Below, in pieces: positions 41,787 through 49,952 of a stretch of 64,000 nucleotides of DNA. The notes under the pieces are model-generated. The model did no database searches, had not been told where the DNA came from, and was given only the letters and a program-made list of their open reading frames with translations. The stretch is from NCBI GenBank assembly GCA_029319145.1, contig CP119753.1, positions 1,674,001-1,738,000 on the forward strand, read 5' to 3'. Every line of letters starts with the position of its first letter. Positions within the stretch are counted from its first letter, which is position 1. This stretch comes from Microbacter sp. GSS18 (lineage in GTDB: Bacteria > Actinomycetota > Actinomycetes > Actinomycetales > Microbacteriaceae). Both the position numbers and the translations under genes were made by a program.

Positions 41787-42007
41787 CGGAGATCCCCCTC
41801 ACCGGACGAGTGACGAATCCACTCCTCCAGCTCGTCGATCGCGTACAGGATGACGCGACCGAGCTTGTAGTACGGCGGACCCTTCTTCTCGTACCGCCAC
41901 TGCGCCAGGGTCTTCTTCTTCAACCCCGGCAGCAGCGCCACCACCTCGTCAGGACTCAGGAAATCTTGGCTCAACCGGGAGGATGCCCGGTTCGTCACGG
42001 TCGTCAT
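41783..42007 (-). CDS. AlpA/excisionase-like DNA-binding protein (74 aa)
   Basis: DFLSPDEVVALLPGLKKKTL followed by AQWRYEKKGPPYYKLGRVIL and YAIDELEEWI is the HTH_17/MerR-like fold of excisionases and AlpA regulators. Start ATG 42007 preceded by GGAGAGG; an upstream in-frame ATG lies in the promoter. First gene of the operon with parA, and divergent from another HTH gene. It may regulate the block or act in excision. Confidence 0.82.
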   Translation of the reverse strand: MTTVTNRASSRLSQDFLSPDEVVALLPGLKKKTLAQWRYEKKGPPYYKLGRVILYAIDELEEWIRHSSGEGDLR

Positions 42008-42034
42008 AACACCTCTCCTTTGCGCATCCCAAAT

Positions 42035-42077
42035 CGGAATTGACACTAGTAGACGGGTTATCAGTACACTTAGTCAA
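42035..42077. promoter_or_regulatory. Divergent promoter region of the partition operon
   Basis: AT-rich relative to its surroundings. On the plus strand TTGACA (42040-42045) and TACACT (42065-42070) could be -35/-10 boxes, though the 19-base spacer is long. On the minus strand TTGACT (complement of 42072-42077) could serve the AlpA-parA operon. Overlapping boxes would let one regulator control both directions. Confidence 0.45.
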
Positions 42078-42132
42078 GAGAGATCTGCGAATTCCTCGCC
42101 CCGTAAGGCAAACTGAGGAGGTGAAGCTCGAC

Positions 42133-42708
42133 GTGACCACCCCCGACGGCTCCCCCATGTCCGCCGACGCCGCCAGCCAGCCCGTGGGCTCCGCGCTGCG
42201 CATCGCGCCCGCGTTCATCGCGACCGCCACCGACGACGACACCGGCATCGAAACCACCATCGAAGCCCGCTACAGCGCCAACGAAGGCCGCTACATCGTC
42301 ACCACGATCATCAACCGCGCAACCCGAGACGACTTCGACCAGGCAGCCCTCCGCCGCACCGCACCACAGACGATCCTGCAATCAGCGATCCCCCACTGCA
42401 TCGCCCTGCAACTCGAAGACGACCCCGACGCCGCCTGGATCACCGTCGCCGACCTCACCGCCACCGAAGGCCGCATCATCCCCGAATGGATGGCCGCCGC
42501 CGTCGTCAAACGCACCGCCAAACACGAACGCATGGACGCCATCGAGATCCTCTACGGCACAGCCGCCCTCGCCGGCCTCCCACCCGTCAAAGCCGTGCAG
42601 GTCGAACTCAACGTCCCCCACCGCACCGCCTCCGACTGGATCAAGAAAGCCCGCGACGCCGGCCGGCTCGAAGGCATGAGCTACCTCGTCGGACGCCAAG
42701 CCGAGTAG
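42133..42708 (+). CDS. HTH protein divergent from the partition operon (191 aa)
   Basis: The C-terminal KAVQVELNVPHRTASDWIKK is a good helix-turn-helix of the kind that reads DNA repeats. The N-terminal 100 residues form an unfamiliar alpha/beta domain (IEARYSANEGRYIVTTIINR). Start is uncertain: GAGGAGG at about 42116-42122 fits the GTG at 42133. Placement suggests a regulator or replication-control protein of the mobile block. No known initiator motif seen. Confidence 0.6.
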   Translation: MTTPDGSPMSADAASQPVGSALRIAPAFIATATDDDTGIETTIEARYSANEGRYIVTTIINRATRDDFDQAALRRTAPQTILQSAIPHCIALQLEDDPDAAWITVADLTATEGRIIPEWMAAAVVKRTAKHERMDAIEILYGTAALAGLPPVKAVQVELNVPHRTASDWIKKARDAGRLEGMSYLVGRQAE

Positions 42709-42912
42709 CAGCGATCATCACACTCTGACGATCGACAAACGAGCATTGCACGGAACGGGAACGGTCCGAGCGGGTCTGACGGCGTTCGTTCGACGTTCCT
42801 GCTTGTTCAGCTCCGGCAGGTCATTGTCGCAGTGAAGCCGCGCCGGTGAGCGCAGAGTCAGATGGAGCTGGGGCTTCCGTGGTGTGCGCTATTGCTGCAA
42901 TCCCGAGCGTAG

Positions 42913-43572
42913 TCAGTCAGCGTCCTCGTCCTCGAAGGACGCCAGGTACTCACGACGTTCGGTCATCTCCTTGTGAGCATCATCAGTCGCCGTCTCGTGG
43001 CCCTCACAGGAGGCAGTTGTATCGGCGTCCAGACCGAGTTGGTAGCGAATCTCCTGCGCCGCAGCCGCAGCCGTGTCCTGGTTCGGCCACGTGGAGTAGT
43101 AGGCGTCTTCGAATCGGTCCGCGTTGGCGATCTCGCTGAGGTTGCTACTTGCGGCGAGGTTTGCATCGCGGACTACCTTGAGATGCTCGGCAACGTCACT
43201 CGGCCAGGTGTAGTAGTCGTCGTCTGCGAGCTCGACTGAAGCGCGTGCGATGCGAAGTCCCTCGGCGGCGGCCGCCTGGATCTCCGTCATGGCTGGTGTT
43301 CCGCCATTGAGGAACTCGTCCTCCTTCGCGAAGACCGCATCGCTGAGAGCTTCCATCGCGATGTTGCGCTGGCAGACGATCGCGAGATACAGGTCTGCTG
43401 CTTCGTCATCCGTAAGCTCGACTGGGCCGACAGGGATCGTCGGGGTCGGTTTTGGCGCGGAACTCGGAGTGACGAGCGTCGGCACGGCCTCGGACGTTGC
43501 GGATGCGGTGCAGCCCGTCAGCGCGAGCACGGCGCACGTGCTGGCAATGGTGAGTGATTGCAGGACTCTCAT
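42913..43572 (-). CDS. Lipoprotein (219 aa)
   Basis: Signal peptide SLTIASTCAVLALTGC with lipobox LTGC at about residue 21, a Pro/Thr/Ser-rich linker, then a helical domain with many Ala/Glu/Asp (DDEAADLYLAIVCQRNIAME). It matches no family I recognise but has the look of small secreted actinobacterial lipoproteins. Start ATG 43572. Confidence 0.7.
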   Translation of the reverse strand: MRVLQSLTIASTCAVLALTGCTASATSEAVPTLVTPSSAPKPTPTIPVGPVELTDDEAADLYLAIVCQRNIAMEALSDAVFAKEDEFLNGGTPAMTEIQAAAAEGLRIARASVELADDDYYTWPSDVAEHLKVVRDANLAASSNLSEIANADRFEDAYYSTWPNQDTAAAAAQEIRYQLGLDADTTASCEGHETATDDAHKEMTERREYLASFEDEDAD

Positions 43573-43659
43573 GGCGGTCACTGTATCCGGGCGCACGGAC
43601 GCCCGTGACAACGAGGCGCGAGCTTGAACGGCCGCCTGTGGCCGTGATGTTGAGTTGAG

Positions 43660-43712
43660 TCGAGCGCCACACAGCACCCATCCCCATACGTGCAATGCCC
43701 GAAGCAGGCTGG
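43660..43712 (+). repeat. Dispersed intergenic repeat, copy N (degenerate)
   Basis: Core at about 43689-43712 reads CGTGCAATGCCCGAAGCAGG then CTGG in place of ATC. It is the last copy seen; none was found from here to the window end. Confidence 0.4.
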
Positions 43713-43812
43713 TCGCGGACGGGCTGTAGTGCGCGCGATGAGGGGACGCCGAATGATTCATCGGCCTGATCGTGGCTCGCCAAGTCGAGGGACAGATCGC
43801 TTCTGTCGCCTG

Positions 43813-46800
43813 TCAGACTCTCCGATCGTCCGCATACCGCGGAGCCATCGACTCCATCTGGTCCATGACGAGCTTGATCGCGTCGAGTTGCTTGTCCGGT
43901 GGGTACTTGTACTTCACCAGGAGTCGCTTGATCGATGACCGCAGCTTCGCGCGGACGTCGTCGCGCACGGTCCAGTCGGTGCGCACGTCGCGGCGCATGA
44001 CGGCGACGAGTTCCCGCGCGATCTGCGCGAGAACGTCCTCACCCTGCACGTCGATCGCGGATTCGTTGGTGGCGACGGCGTCGTAGAACGCGAGTTCGTC
44101 GCTGGAGAGCGGGGGCGTGAACGTCGCCCCTCGGTTGGCCTCGGCCGCGACATCCTTCGCCAACTCCACAAGCTCGGCGATGACCTCGGCGGAGGTGAGC
44201 TGCTGGTTCGTGTAGCGGTTCATGATCTCGGCGATCCGTTCCGAGAACGCGCGCTGGCGGACGAGGTTGCCGCGGGTCGCGGCCGCGCCGGCATCCGTCA
44301 GTGACTTGCGCAGCGCCTCGATCGCGAGGTGAGCGTTCGGCGCTGCCTGGGCCTTCGCGAGGAACTCGGGCCCGAGGTCGTCGAGAGCGAGTCGGGGCAG
44401 GCCGGCGGCGTCGTAGATGTCGACGACGTCTCCTGGTGCGATCGAGTCGGCCACGAGTGTTCCGAGCAGGCGCGAGATCTCCTCCGGGATCGGTTCGTCG
44501 CGCGACTGCCGCTCGGCGGCGTCGAACTTCGCCATCCACACGCGGACCTCTTCGTAGAAGGCGATCTCGTCGTGCAGTTCGGCGAGCCCTTCGCGTCCGG
44601 ATGCGAGCGCCCACGCACGCGCCAGCTGCCCGGTCGCGAGTCGATACTGGGCCGACAGCCGCTCCGAGCCGAGGTCCTCGGCGTTGAGCGGGTTCTGCGG
44701 GTCGCGCAGGTAGTTCGTCGCCATGGTCGCCGCGGTTCGCCATGCGCGCGAGCCGCCCTCGCGCGCGACGGCACGCCAGTCGCACTCGGCGAGCAGATCC
44801 CGGATCTGCGCCACCAGCTCGGTCGCGATCGCCACCGCCTCGTCGACGTCGCGTCCGATCGGCTTGTGCTCCTGATCCGAGACCGTGTACTCCGATAGTG
44901 CCTTGGCGAGGTTGTCGGCCAGCGGGGCGTATGCGACGAGCAGGCCGTCCTTCTTGCCGCGGAACGTGCGGTTCACGCGGGCGAGGGTCTGCATCAGCAA
45001 CGCACCCTTGAGTGGTCGGTCGAGGTAGAGAGTATGCAGCGGCGGGGCGTCGAACCCCGTGAGCATCATGTCCTTCACGATGACCAGTTCGAGTTCGTCC
45101 GAAGCATCCTTCAGGCGCGCCTTGATCGCCTTGTTCTCGGAGTCGCGCCGCACGTGGTCGCTCACCGGCGGCTGATCCGACGCAGACCCCGAGTACACGA
45201 CCTTGATGCGACCCGAGTCCAGGGCATCCGAGTGCCAGTGCGGTCGCAGCGCGACGATCGCGGTGTAGAGCCGTGCGCAGATCTCGCGCGTGCCGCCCAC
45301 GATGAGCGCCTTGCCGGGCGACTCGAGGAACGGCTTCATCCGCTCACGCCGCTCCTCCCAGTGCCGCACCAGGTCCTCGGCGAGCGTCTCAATGCGCTCC
45401 GGCGCCCCGTACACGGCGTTGACGACGGCAACGGATGCCTCGAGCCTCGCCCGCTCGGTGTCATCGAGCCCGAGCGTGTACTCGTCGGCGGCGCGGTCGA
45501 TGTCCTCTTCGCTCGCACCGTCGGCGAACGACACCTTGATGAGCCGCGGCTCGAAGTACACCGGGACCGTCGCCCCGTCATCCACAGCACGGGTGAGGTC
45601 GTAGATGTCGATGTAGTCGCCGAACACCGCACGGGTGTCGCGCTCGGCGAACGAGATCGGGGTGCCGGTGAACGCGATGAGCGTCGCGTTCGGCAACGCG
45701 TCCCGCAGGTGCCGGGCGTACCCGTCGAGGTCGTCGTAGTGGCTGCGGTGCGCTTCGTCGACGACGACGATCACGTTGCGCCGGTCGGTGAGGAGCGGAT
45801 GCTGCGTGCCCGACTGCTTCTCAGCATCCGTCAGCCCGAACTTCTGCAACGTCGTGAAGTAGATCCCGCCCGTGACCCGGTTGCTCAGCTCGTCACGCAG
45901 CTGCGCGCGCTCGCGCACCTGCACCGGCCTCTCGGCCAGCAGCAGGCTCTGATCGAACGTCTGGAACAGCTGCCCGTCGAGCTCGGTGCGGTCGGTGACG
46001 ACAATCACGGTCGGATTCTTGAGTTTCGGATGCCGCGACACGAGGTTCGCGTACAGCTCCATCTCCATCGACTTGCCCGACCCTTGCGTGTGCCACACCA
46101 CGCCGGCCTTGCCGTTCGTCTCGACCGCCTGCACCGTCGAGCCGACCGCCTTCGTCACCGCGAAGTACTGGTGCGGCTTCGCGATGCGCTTGGTCAGCCC
46201 GTCGGAGTTCCCGTCGAACGCCGTGAAGCTGCGCACGAGCTGCAGGAACCGCTCCTGGTTGAACAGGCCATTGAGCGCGTCATCGAGCGGCTCGACCGAC
46301 ATCCCGTTCTCGAGCCGCGGCTGATTCAGCGGTGCACCGTCGTCGTCGACGTTCCAGGGCGCGAAGTGATTCAGCGGGGTGAATGGGGTGCCGTACTTGG
46401 CTGCGATCCCATCGCTGGCGAGGGTCAGCACACAGAACCGGAACACCATCGGGAACTCGCGCAGATACGTCTGCAACTGCCGATGCGCTTCAGCAACGCC
46501 GGCCGATGCCGAGCCGGCACGCTTCAGCTCGACGACGACCAGAGGCATCCCGTTGACGAACAGCACGACGTCGAACCGGCGATGCAGGTCGCCCTGGCGC
46601 AGCGTCAGCTGGTTAACGGCGAGCCAATCGTTCTCGTGCGGCTGCGTTCCGAGCAGGCGCAGCCGCGGGTTCTGCTCAACCCCGTCGGAGTCGATGTAGC
46701 TCAGCGGATACCCACCGACCAGGTACTGATGGACGCGGTGGTTCTCGGTGATCGCATCCTGCGAGGTCGGCGAAGCGATCTGAGCGACGACCTGCTGCAG

Positions 46801-46995
46801 ATACTCGCCCGGGACGCCAGGGTTCAGGCGACGCAGCGCGTCAAGGAGCCGGGGACGAATGAGCAGGTCATCCCACGTGTCGCGCTGTCCACTCCCGGGT
46901 GCGATGTCCTCGCCCCTGGACGGCTGCCAGCCGAGCGGCTCGGCGAGCGTTTCGAGAGCATCATGCTCCCAGTCGGCCTCGGACAGCCCTGTCAT
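43813..46995 (-). CDS. hsdR: Type I restriction enzyme R subunit (1060 aa)
   Basis: The nuclease motif FDVVLFVNGMPLVVVELKRA (D...ExK), the SF2 helicase motifs HTQGSGKSMEM, VTDRTEL, VVVDEAHRS, FTGTPI and LVIVKDMMLTGFDAPPL, and the late QTLARVNRTF are all present in order. The length of about 1060 is normal for HsdR. It translocates and cuts DNA lacking the methyl mark set by HsdM-HsdS. It is the last gene of the operon, 8 bases after the GTPase gene, separated from hsdS by three non-RM genes. Confidence 0.95.
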   Translation of the reverse strand: MTGLSEADWEHDALETLAEPLGWQPSRGEDIAPGSGQRDTWDDLLIRPRLLDALRRLNPGVPGEYLQQVVAQIASPTSQDAITENHRVHQYLVGGYPLSYIDSDGVEQNPRLRLLGTQPHENDWLAVNQLTLRQGDLHRRFDVVLFVNGMPLVVVELKRAGSASAGVAEAHRQLQTYLREFPMVFRFCVLTLASDGIAAKYGTPFTPLNHFAPWNVDDDGAPLNQPRLENGMSVEPLDDALNGLFNQERFLQLVRSFTAFDGNSDGLTKRIAKPHQYFAVTKAVGSTVQAVETNGKAGVVWHTQGSGKSMEMELYANLVSRHPKLKNPTVIVVTDRTELDGQLFQTFDQSLLLAERPVQVRERAQLRDELSNRVTGGIYFTTLQKFGLTDAEKQSGTQHPLLTDRRNVIVVVDEAHRSHYDDLDGYARHLRDALPNATLIAFTGTPISFAERDTRAVFGDYIDIYDLTRAVDDGATVPVYFEPRLIKVSFADGASEEDIDRAADEYTLGLDDTERARLEASVAVVNAVYGAPERIETLAEDLVRHWEERRERMKPFLESPGKALIVGGTREICARLYTAIVALRPHWHSDALDSGRIKVVYSGSASDQPPVSDHVRRDSENKAIKARLKDASDELELVIVKDMMLTGFDAPPLHTLYLDRPLKGALLMQTLARVNRTFRGKKDGLLVAYAPLADNLAKALSEYTVSDQEHKPIGRDVDEAVAIATELVAQIRDLLAECDWRAVAREGGSRAWRTAATMATNYLRDPQNPLNAEDLGSERLSAQYRLATGQLARAWALASGREGLAELHDEIAFYEEVRVWMAKFDAAERQSRDEPIPEEISRLLGTLVADSIAPGDVVDIYDAAGLPRLALDDLGPEFLAKAQAAPNAHLAIEALRKSLTDAGAAATRGNLVRQRAFSERIAEIMNRYTNQQLTSAEVIAELVELAKDVAAEANRGATFTPPLSSDELAFYDAVATNESAIDVQGEDVLAQIARELVAVMRRDVRTDWTVRDDVRAKLRSSIKRLLVKYKYPPDKQLDAIKLVMDQMESMAPRYADDRRV

Positions 46996-47003
46996 GGGTC
47001 AGC

Positions 47004-48245
47004 TCAACCCTTCGCGATCTTCTGCTCTGCCATCTTGCGGATGACGTCGAGGAACCCAGGGACGAAGTCACCCCACGAATCGTTCACTGCATCGAGGTCG
47101 AGCTTGCCCGTGTGCACCTGCTCGCACAGGCGCGTCCAACCCTCACCCGTCGCGCCGGTGAGCGCTGCCGCAACGCCGGCGTTGATGACGCTCCCTGCGC
47201 CGGGAATCAGCTTGAGCAAACTGCTGGCGAGCGCCCTGCCCGCGAGTTGCACGCCGACCTGCGCGAGGGCGCCGGCCGAGAGCATGCTCTTGATCTCGAG
47301 GTCGTAGATGATCGCGATGCGACCCATCATTCCGAGTTGGATCGGCGCCAGAATTGCGGCATCTGCGACGGGAACGGGAACCGCGGCTGCTCCGGCAGCT
47401 GCAGCCGAAGCTGCTCCGACAACCGTGCGAGCCATTTCGCGCTTCCAGGGGAGGTTGAGTCGCTGGGCGATGCGAAACGCATCCTTCTCGTCTTCGGGCG
47501 CGAGCGAGAGAGTCTCGGTGACGAGCTCACCGAGCCCATATCCCGAGTCCTTTCCGTGCTTGTCGCGGGCCGCCGTCAGGATCACTCGCTGGTACGGGAT
47601 GTCGATCGGCTGGTCGGTCTCGTCGACAGGGTTCTCGAGCCAGTCGACGAACTCCTGGACCCCCTTCGGGATCGAGCGCTTGCCGGGGATGACGCTGATT
47701 CCGGTGTCGACCTTGGTCAGGACCAGGATGACGGGTAGACCCTCGGCGTCGAGTTCGCGGATCATCTCGATGTCCGCCGGGGTGAGCCGGTCGTCGTTGG
47801 ACTTCACGCAATACCAGACGACCGCGATCTGTCGATCAGCGGGGTGTTCTGAGATCGTCTTGAGGTGAGCCCTCAGCTGCTCACGCGGCGCAAGCTTCGA
47901 CCCGATCTCGAATCCCTCCACGTCCCAGATACCAAGGGAGTCGTCGTTGAAGTACTGGACGCCGCGGGTCACTGGCAGGCCTTTGCCGACCTTCGCCCAG
48001 TCACGCCCGAACACGGCGTTGACGAGGGACGACTTTCCCACGCCCGAACCACCGATGACTGCGAGGTTGAACCGGCCGTAGCGGGACTTGGCCTCGGAGC
48101 TCGCCTCGAGGAATGGGCGCTCGTCGAACTCCGGCGCGGCTGCGGTGGACTCGGGGATGTCCTTCGCGGATTCGCCTTCGGCTCGAGCTTCGGCCTCGTT
48201 TGACACCATGGACTCGTCCTCCTGCAGCTGCTCGTCGGCACTCAT
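47004..48245 (-). CDS. YcjF/dynamin-like GTPase embedded in the RM operon (413 aa)
   Basis: All G-protein motifs are present: P-loop GGSGVGKSS (65-73), a switch Thr in PVTRG (93), DVEG (108-111, G3) and TKVD (177-180, G4). The C-terminal part has hydrophobic helices with PVADAAILAPIQLGMMGRIA and LIPGAGSVINAGVAAALTGA, the DUF697/YcjF-like membrane-associating domain. It overlaps the DUF4230 gene by 4 bases and precedes hsdR by 8 bases. Not a known type I RM subunit. A defence or membrane-sensing role is inferred from position. Confidence 0.88.
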   Translation of the reverse strand: MSADEQLQEDESMVSNEAEARAEGESAKDIPESTAAAPEFDERPFLEASSEAKSRYGRFNLAVIGGSGVGKSSLVNAVFGRDWAKVGKGLPVTRGVQYFNDDSLGIWDVEGFEIGSKLAPREQLRAHLKTISEHPADRQIAVVWYCVKSNDDRLTPADIEMIRELDAEGLPVILVLTKVDTGISVIPGKRSIPKGVQEFVDWLENPVDETDQPIDIPYQRVILTAARDKHGKDSGYGLGELVTETLSLAPEDEKDAFRIAQRLNLPWKREMARTVVGAASAAAAGAAAVPVPVADAAILAPIQLGMMGRIAIIYDLEIKSMLSAGALAQVGVQLAGRALASSLLKLIPGAGSVINAGVAAALTGATGEGWTRLCEQVHTGKLDLDAVNDSWGDFVPGFLDVIRKMAEQKIAKG

Positions 48246-48910
48246 ACTGCGAACTCGAACTCAAGCGTGATCGTGGGGTCGATCGCCTCCACGATGCGGG
48301 TGTAGAATACCTTCGCCTGCTCCTCGAGCACCGGCCGGAATCCCTTGATGTGCTCGTCTACGGCCGCCGCAGACAGTAGCTCCTCGAACACCGCCGTCGT
48401 GTCGATCTCGGGGGTCGTCCAGCTGAGAATGCCGTTATCCTCGCTGGCCACGCTCAGGTCGGGGTTCTCATAACCCAGGTAGATGAACTTCGGAATGGTC
48501 ACGAGGTACGAGTTGTCACCCGTCTGGGTGATTTCGACGTCCTTGCCCTCGATGCCGAACTTCGCGTCGTAGTCATAGCGAACGAGCAACGACCGCTCGG
48601 TGCCGGGCAGAGTGAAGAGACTCCAATCGCCGATCGCGAGCTTCAGGCCATCGCCGCGCTCCTCCTGCACGTCGGTCACGCCGGCGGTGACGAGGATCAC
48701 CTGCTCTTCGCCCTTGAGCGACCGGATGACCTGAACGTCACGCGACTCCGCGGCGCCGAGGAACTTCCCCACCGTGAGCCCCGCGAAGGCAGCCCCGCCG
48801 ATGAGCGCGAAGACGAATAGCCACAGCAGGAGCTTCGCCCACAGCGGGGTCTTCTTCACCGGCTTGGGAGCGGACGTGGTGGGCGGCGCAGGCGTGGCTG
48901 TCGTGGTCAT
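48242..48910 (-). CDS. DUF4230 membrane-anchored protein (222 aa)
   Basis: One membrane helix (KLLLWLFVFALIGGAAFAGL, about residues 25-45), then an outward beta-rich domain with VIRSLKGEEQVILVTAGVTD and LLVRYDYDAKFGI, the DUF4230 pattern. Function unknown in the family. Start ATG 48910. Its stop overlaps the GTPase start (ATGA), so the two are made together and probably act together at the membrane. Confidence 0.82.
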   Translation of the reverse strand: MTTTATPAPPTTSAPKPVKKTPLWAKLLLWLFVFALIGGAAFAGLTVGKFLGAAESRDVQVIRSLKGEEQVILVTAGVTDVQEERGDGLKLAIGDWSLFTLPGTERSLLVRYDYDAKFGIEGKDVEITQTGDNSYLVTIPKFIYLGYENPDLSVASEDNGILSWTTPEIDTTAVFEELLSAAAVDEHIKGFRPVLEEQAKVFYTRIVEAIDPTITLEFEFAV

Positions 48911-48983
48911 TTGGCGAATCTCCCCAGGTGGTTGGTGCAGTGCACTCGTATATGAAATCTAGAGTCTCAAGCAGAAGTGCATG

Positions 48984-49952
48984 TCATTCGCTTGCCGCCG
49001 GGTCGCCTCCGACATCACCATCGGAGTCCGCAGCCACGTACGCCGGCCGCGCGGAGAACTCATCCAACGTCGCGGGATCGCCGGTCGCAACGTAGTCCAC
49101 AGCGAGCCCGACACGGCGCGGAAGCTCGACTACTTCAGCGAGCCGATAGCTTCCTCCTGTGTATTGGAAGTCGGGGTCAATCTCACAGTCCGGAGTGACG
49201 TCATCGTGGTCGAGCGAGACCACCTCACGGTTGACCACCAACGACGCGACACGAACGGCTCGCTGGCCAGCGCAGAGTACTGGGGCGCCTGTCTCGACCG
49301 ACTCAAGAAGCTCCTCTCCGTCTTGGACAAGACCCTCGACCACAGTTGAGAAAGCCGCGATCTTCCCTACGAGTGCGACCTGGACAGGAATCATCTGCCG
49401 GTGCTTGTCGCCGTTGTTCAGTTGTTGGAGCCCATGCAGCCCGTGGTACGGGCTCGCCCACGGTTGAACGGCCTCGTAGCGCGCAATTGCCCAAGAGGGA
49501 AGACCGGCATGAACCTTCGCCCACTCTCGCCATTGTCTTCCTGGCTCCGTGATCGGGAAGTAGGGGCGTCGAGGAAGCTCTCCGACGGAGTACCGCTCGA
49601 TCATCAGCGTGTTCAAGTTGTCGAGGGCGCTTCGACAGTCGTGAAGGATACGGCCGACGCGCAGTGCCCAGTCCTGATGGGGGAAGGCGGAGCCTGCAGT
49701 AAGGGTGAAGTCGACGATATCTGGTGATCCGCTACGCAGGGAGACTTCCACCTTGACGTCGGAGCGGTGGCGCCAATCGTGGATCGCCTGCCGCAAGTCG
49801 AGCGCATCTCTCCGAGCTGCCCGAACTCTGAATCGGATGTCCTCGAGGTCCGCGAGGCCAAGTCCGTTGGAGTCCTTCCGTCTGAACGACGAGCCCGCCC
49901 CGAGGTCCTCCAGCGCCTCATGATTCGAGTTTGACTGGTGCTGCTGGGTCAA
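48984..49952 (-). CDS. Unknown helical protein embedded in the RM operon (322 aa)
   Basis: TTG start at 49952 is supported by a GGAGGT site seven bases upstream and by a 4-base overlap with hsdS. Conserved-looking motifs include HDCRSALDNLNTLMIER (about residue 105) and LQQLNNGDKHRQMIPV (about residue 185); the HD...LDN and DKHR pairs recur in actinobacterial hypothetical proteins of unknown role. The latter half is beta-rich. No catalytic family assigned. Confidence 0.78.
   Translation of the reverse strand: MTQQHQSNSNHEALEDLGAGSSFRRKDSNGLGLADLEDIRFRVRAARRDALDLRQAIHDWRHRSDVKVEVSLRSGSPDIVDFTLTAGSAFPHQDWALRVGRILHDCRSALDNLNTLMIERYSVGELPRRPYFPITEPGRQWREWAKVHAGLPSWAIARYEAVQPWASPYHGLHGLQQLNNGDKHRQMIPVQVALVGKIAAFSTVVEGLVQDGEELLESVETGAPVLCAGQRAVRVASLVVNREVVSLDHDDVTPDCEIDPDFQYTGGSYRLAEVVELPRRVGLAVDYVATGDPATLDEFSARPAYVAADSDGDVGGDPAASE

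Noticed and set aside
45034-47307. 757-codon plus-strand open frame across hsdR
   Set aside because: Antisense shadow of hsdR in high-GC DNA; no family features and no ribosome site.
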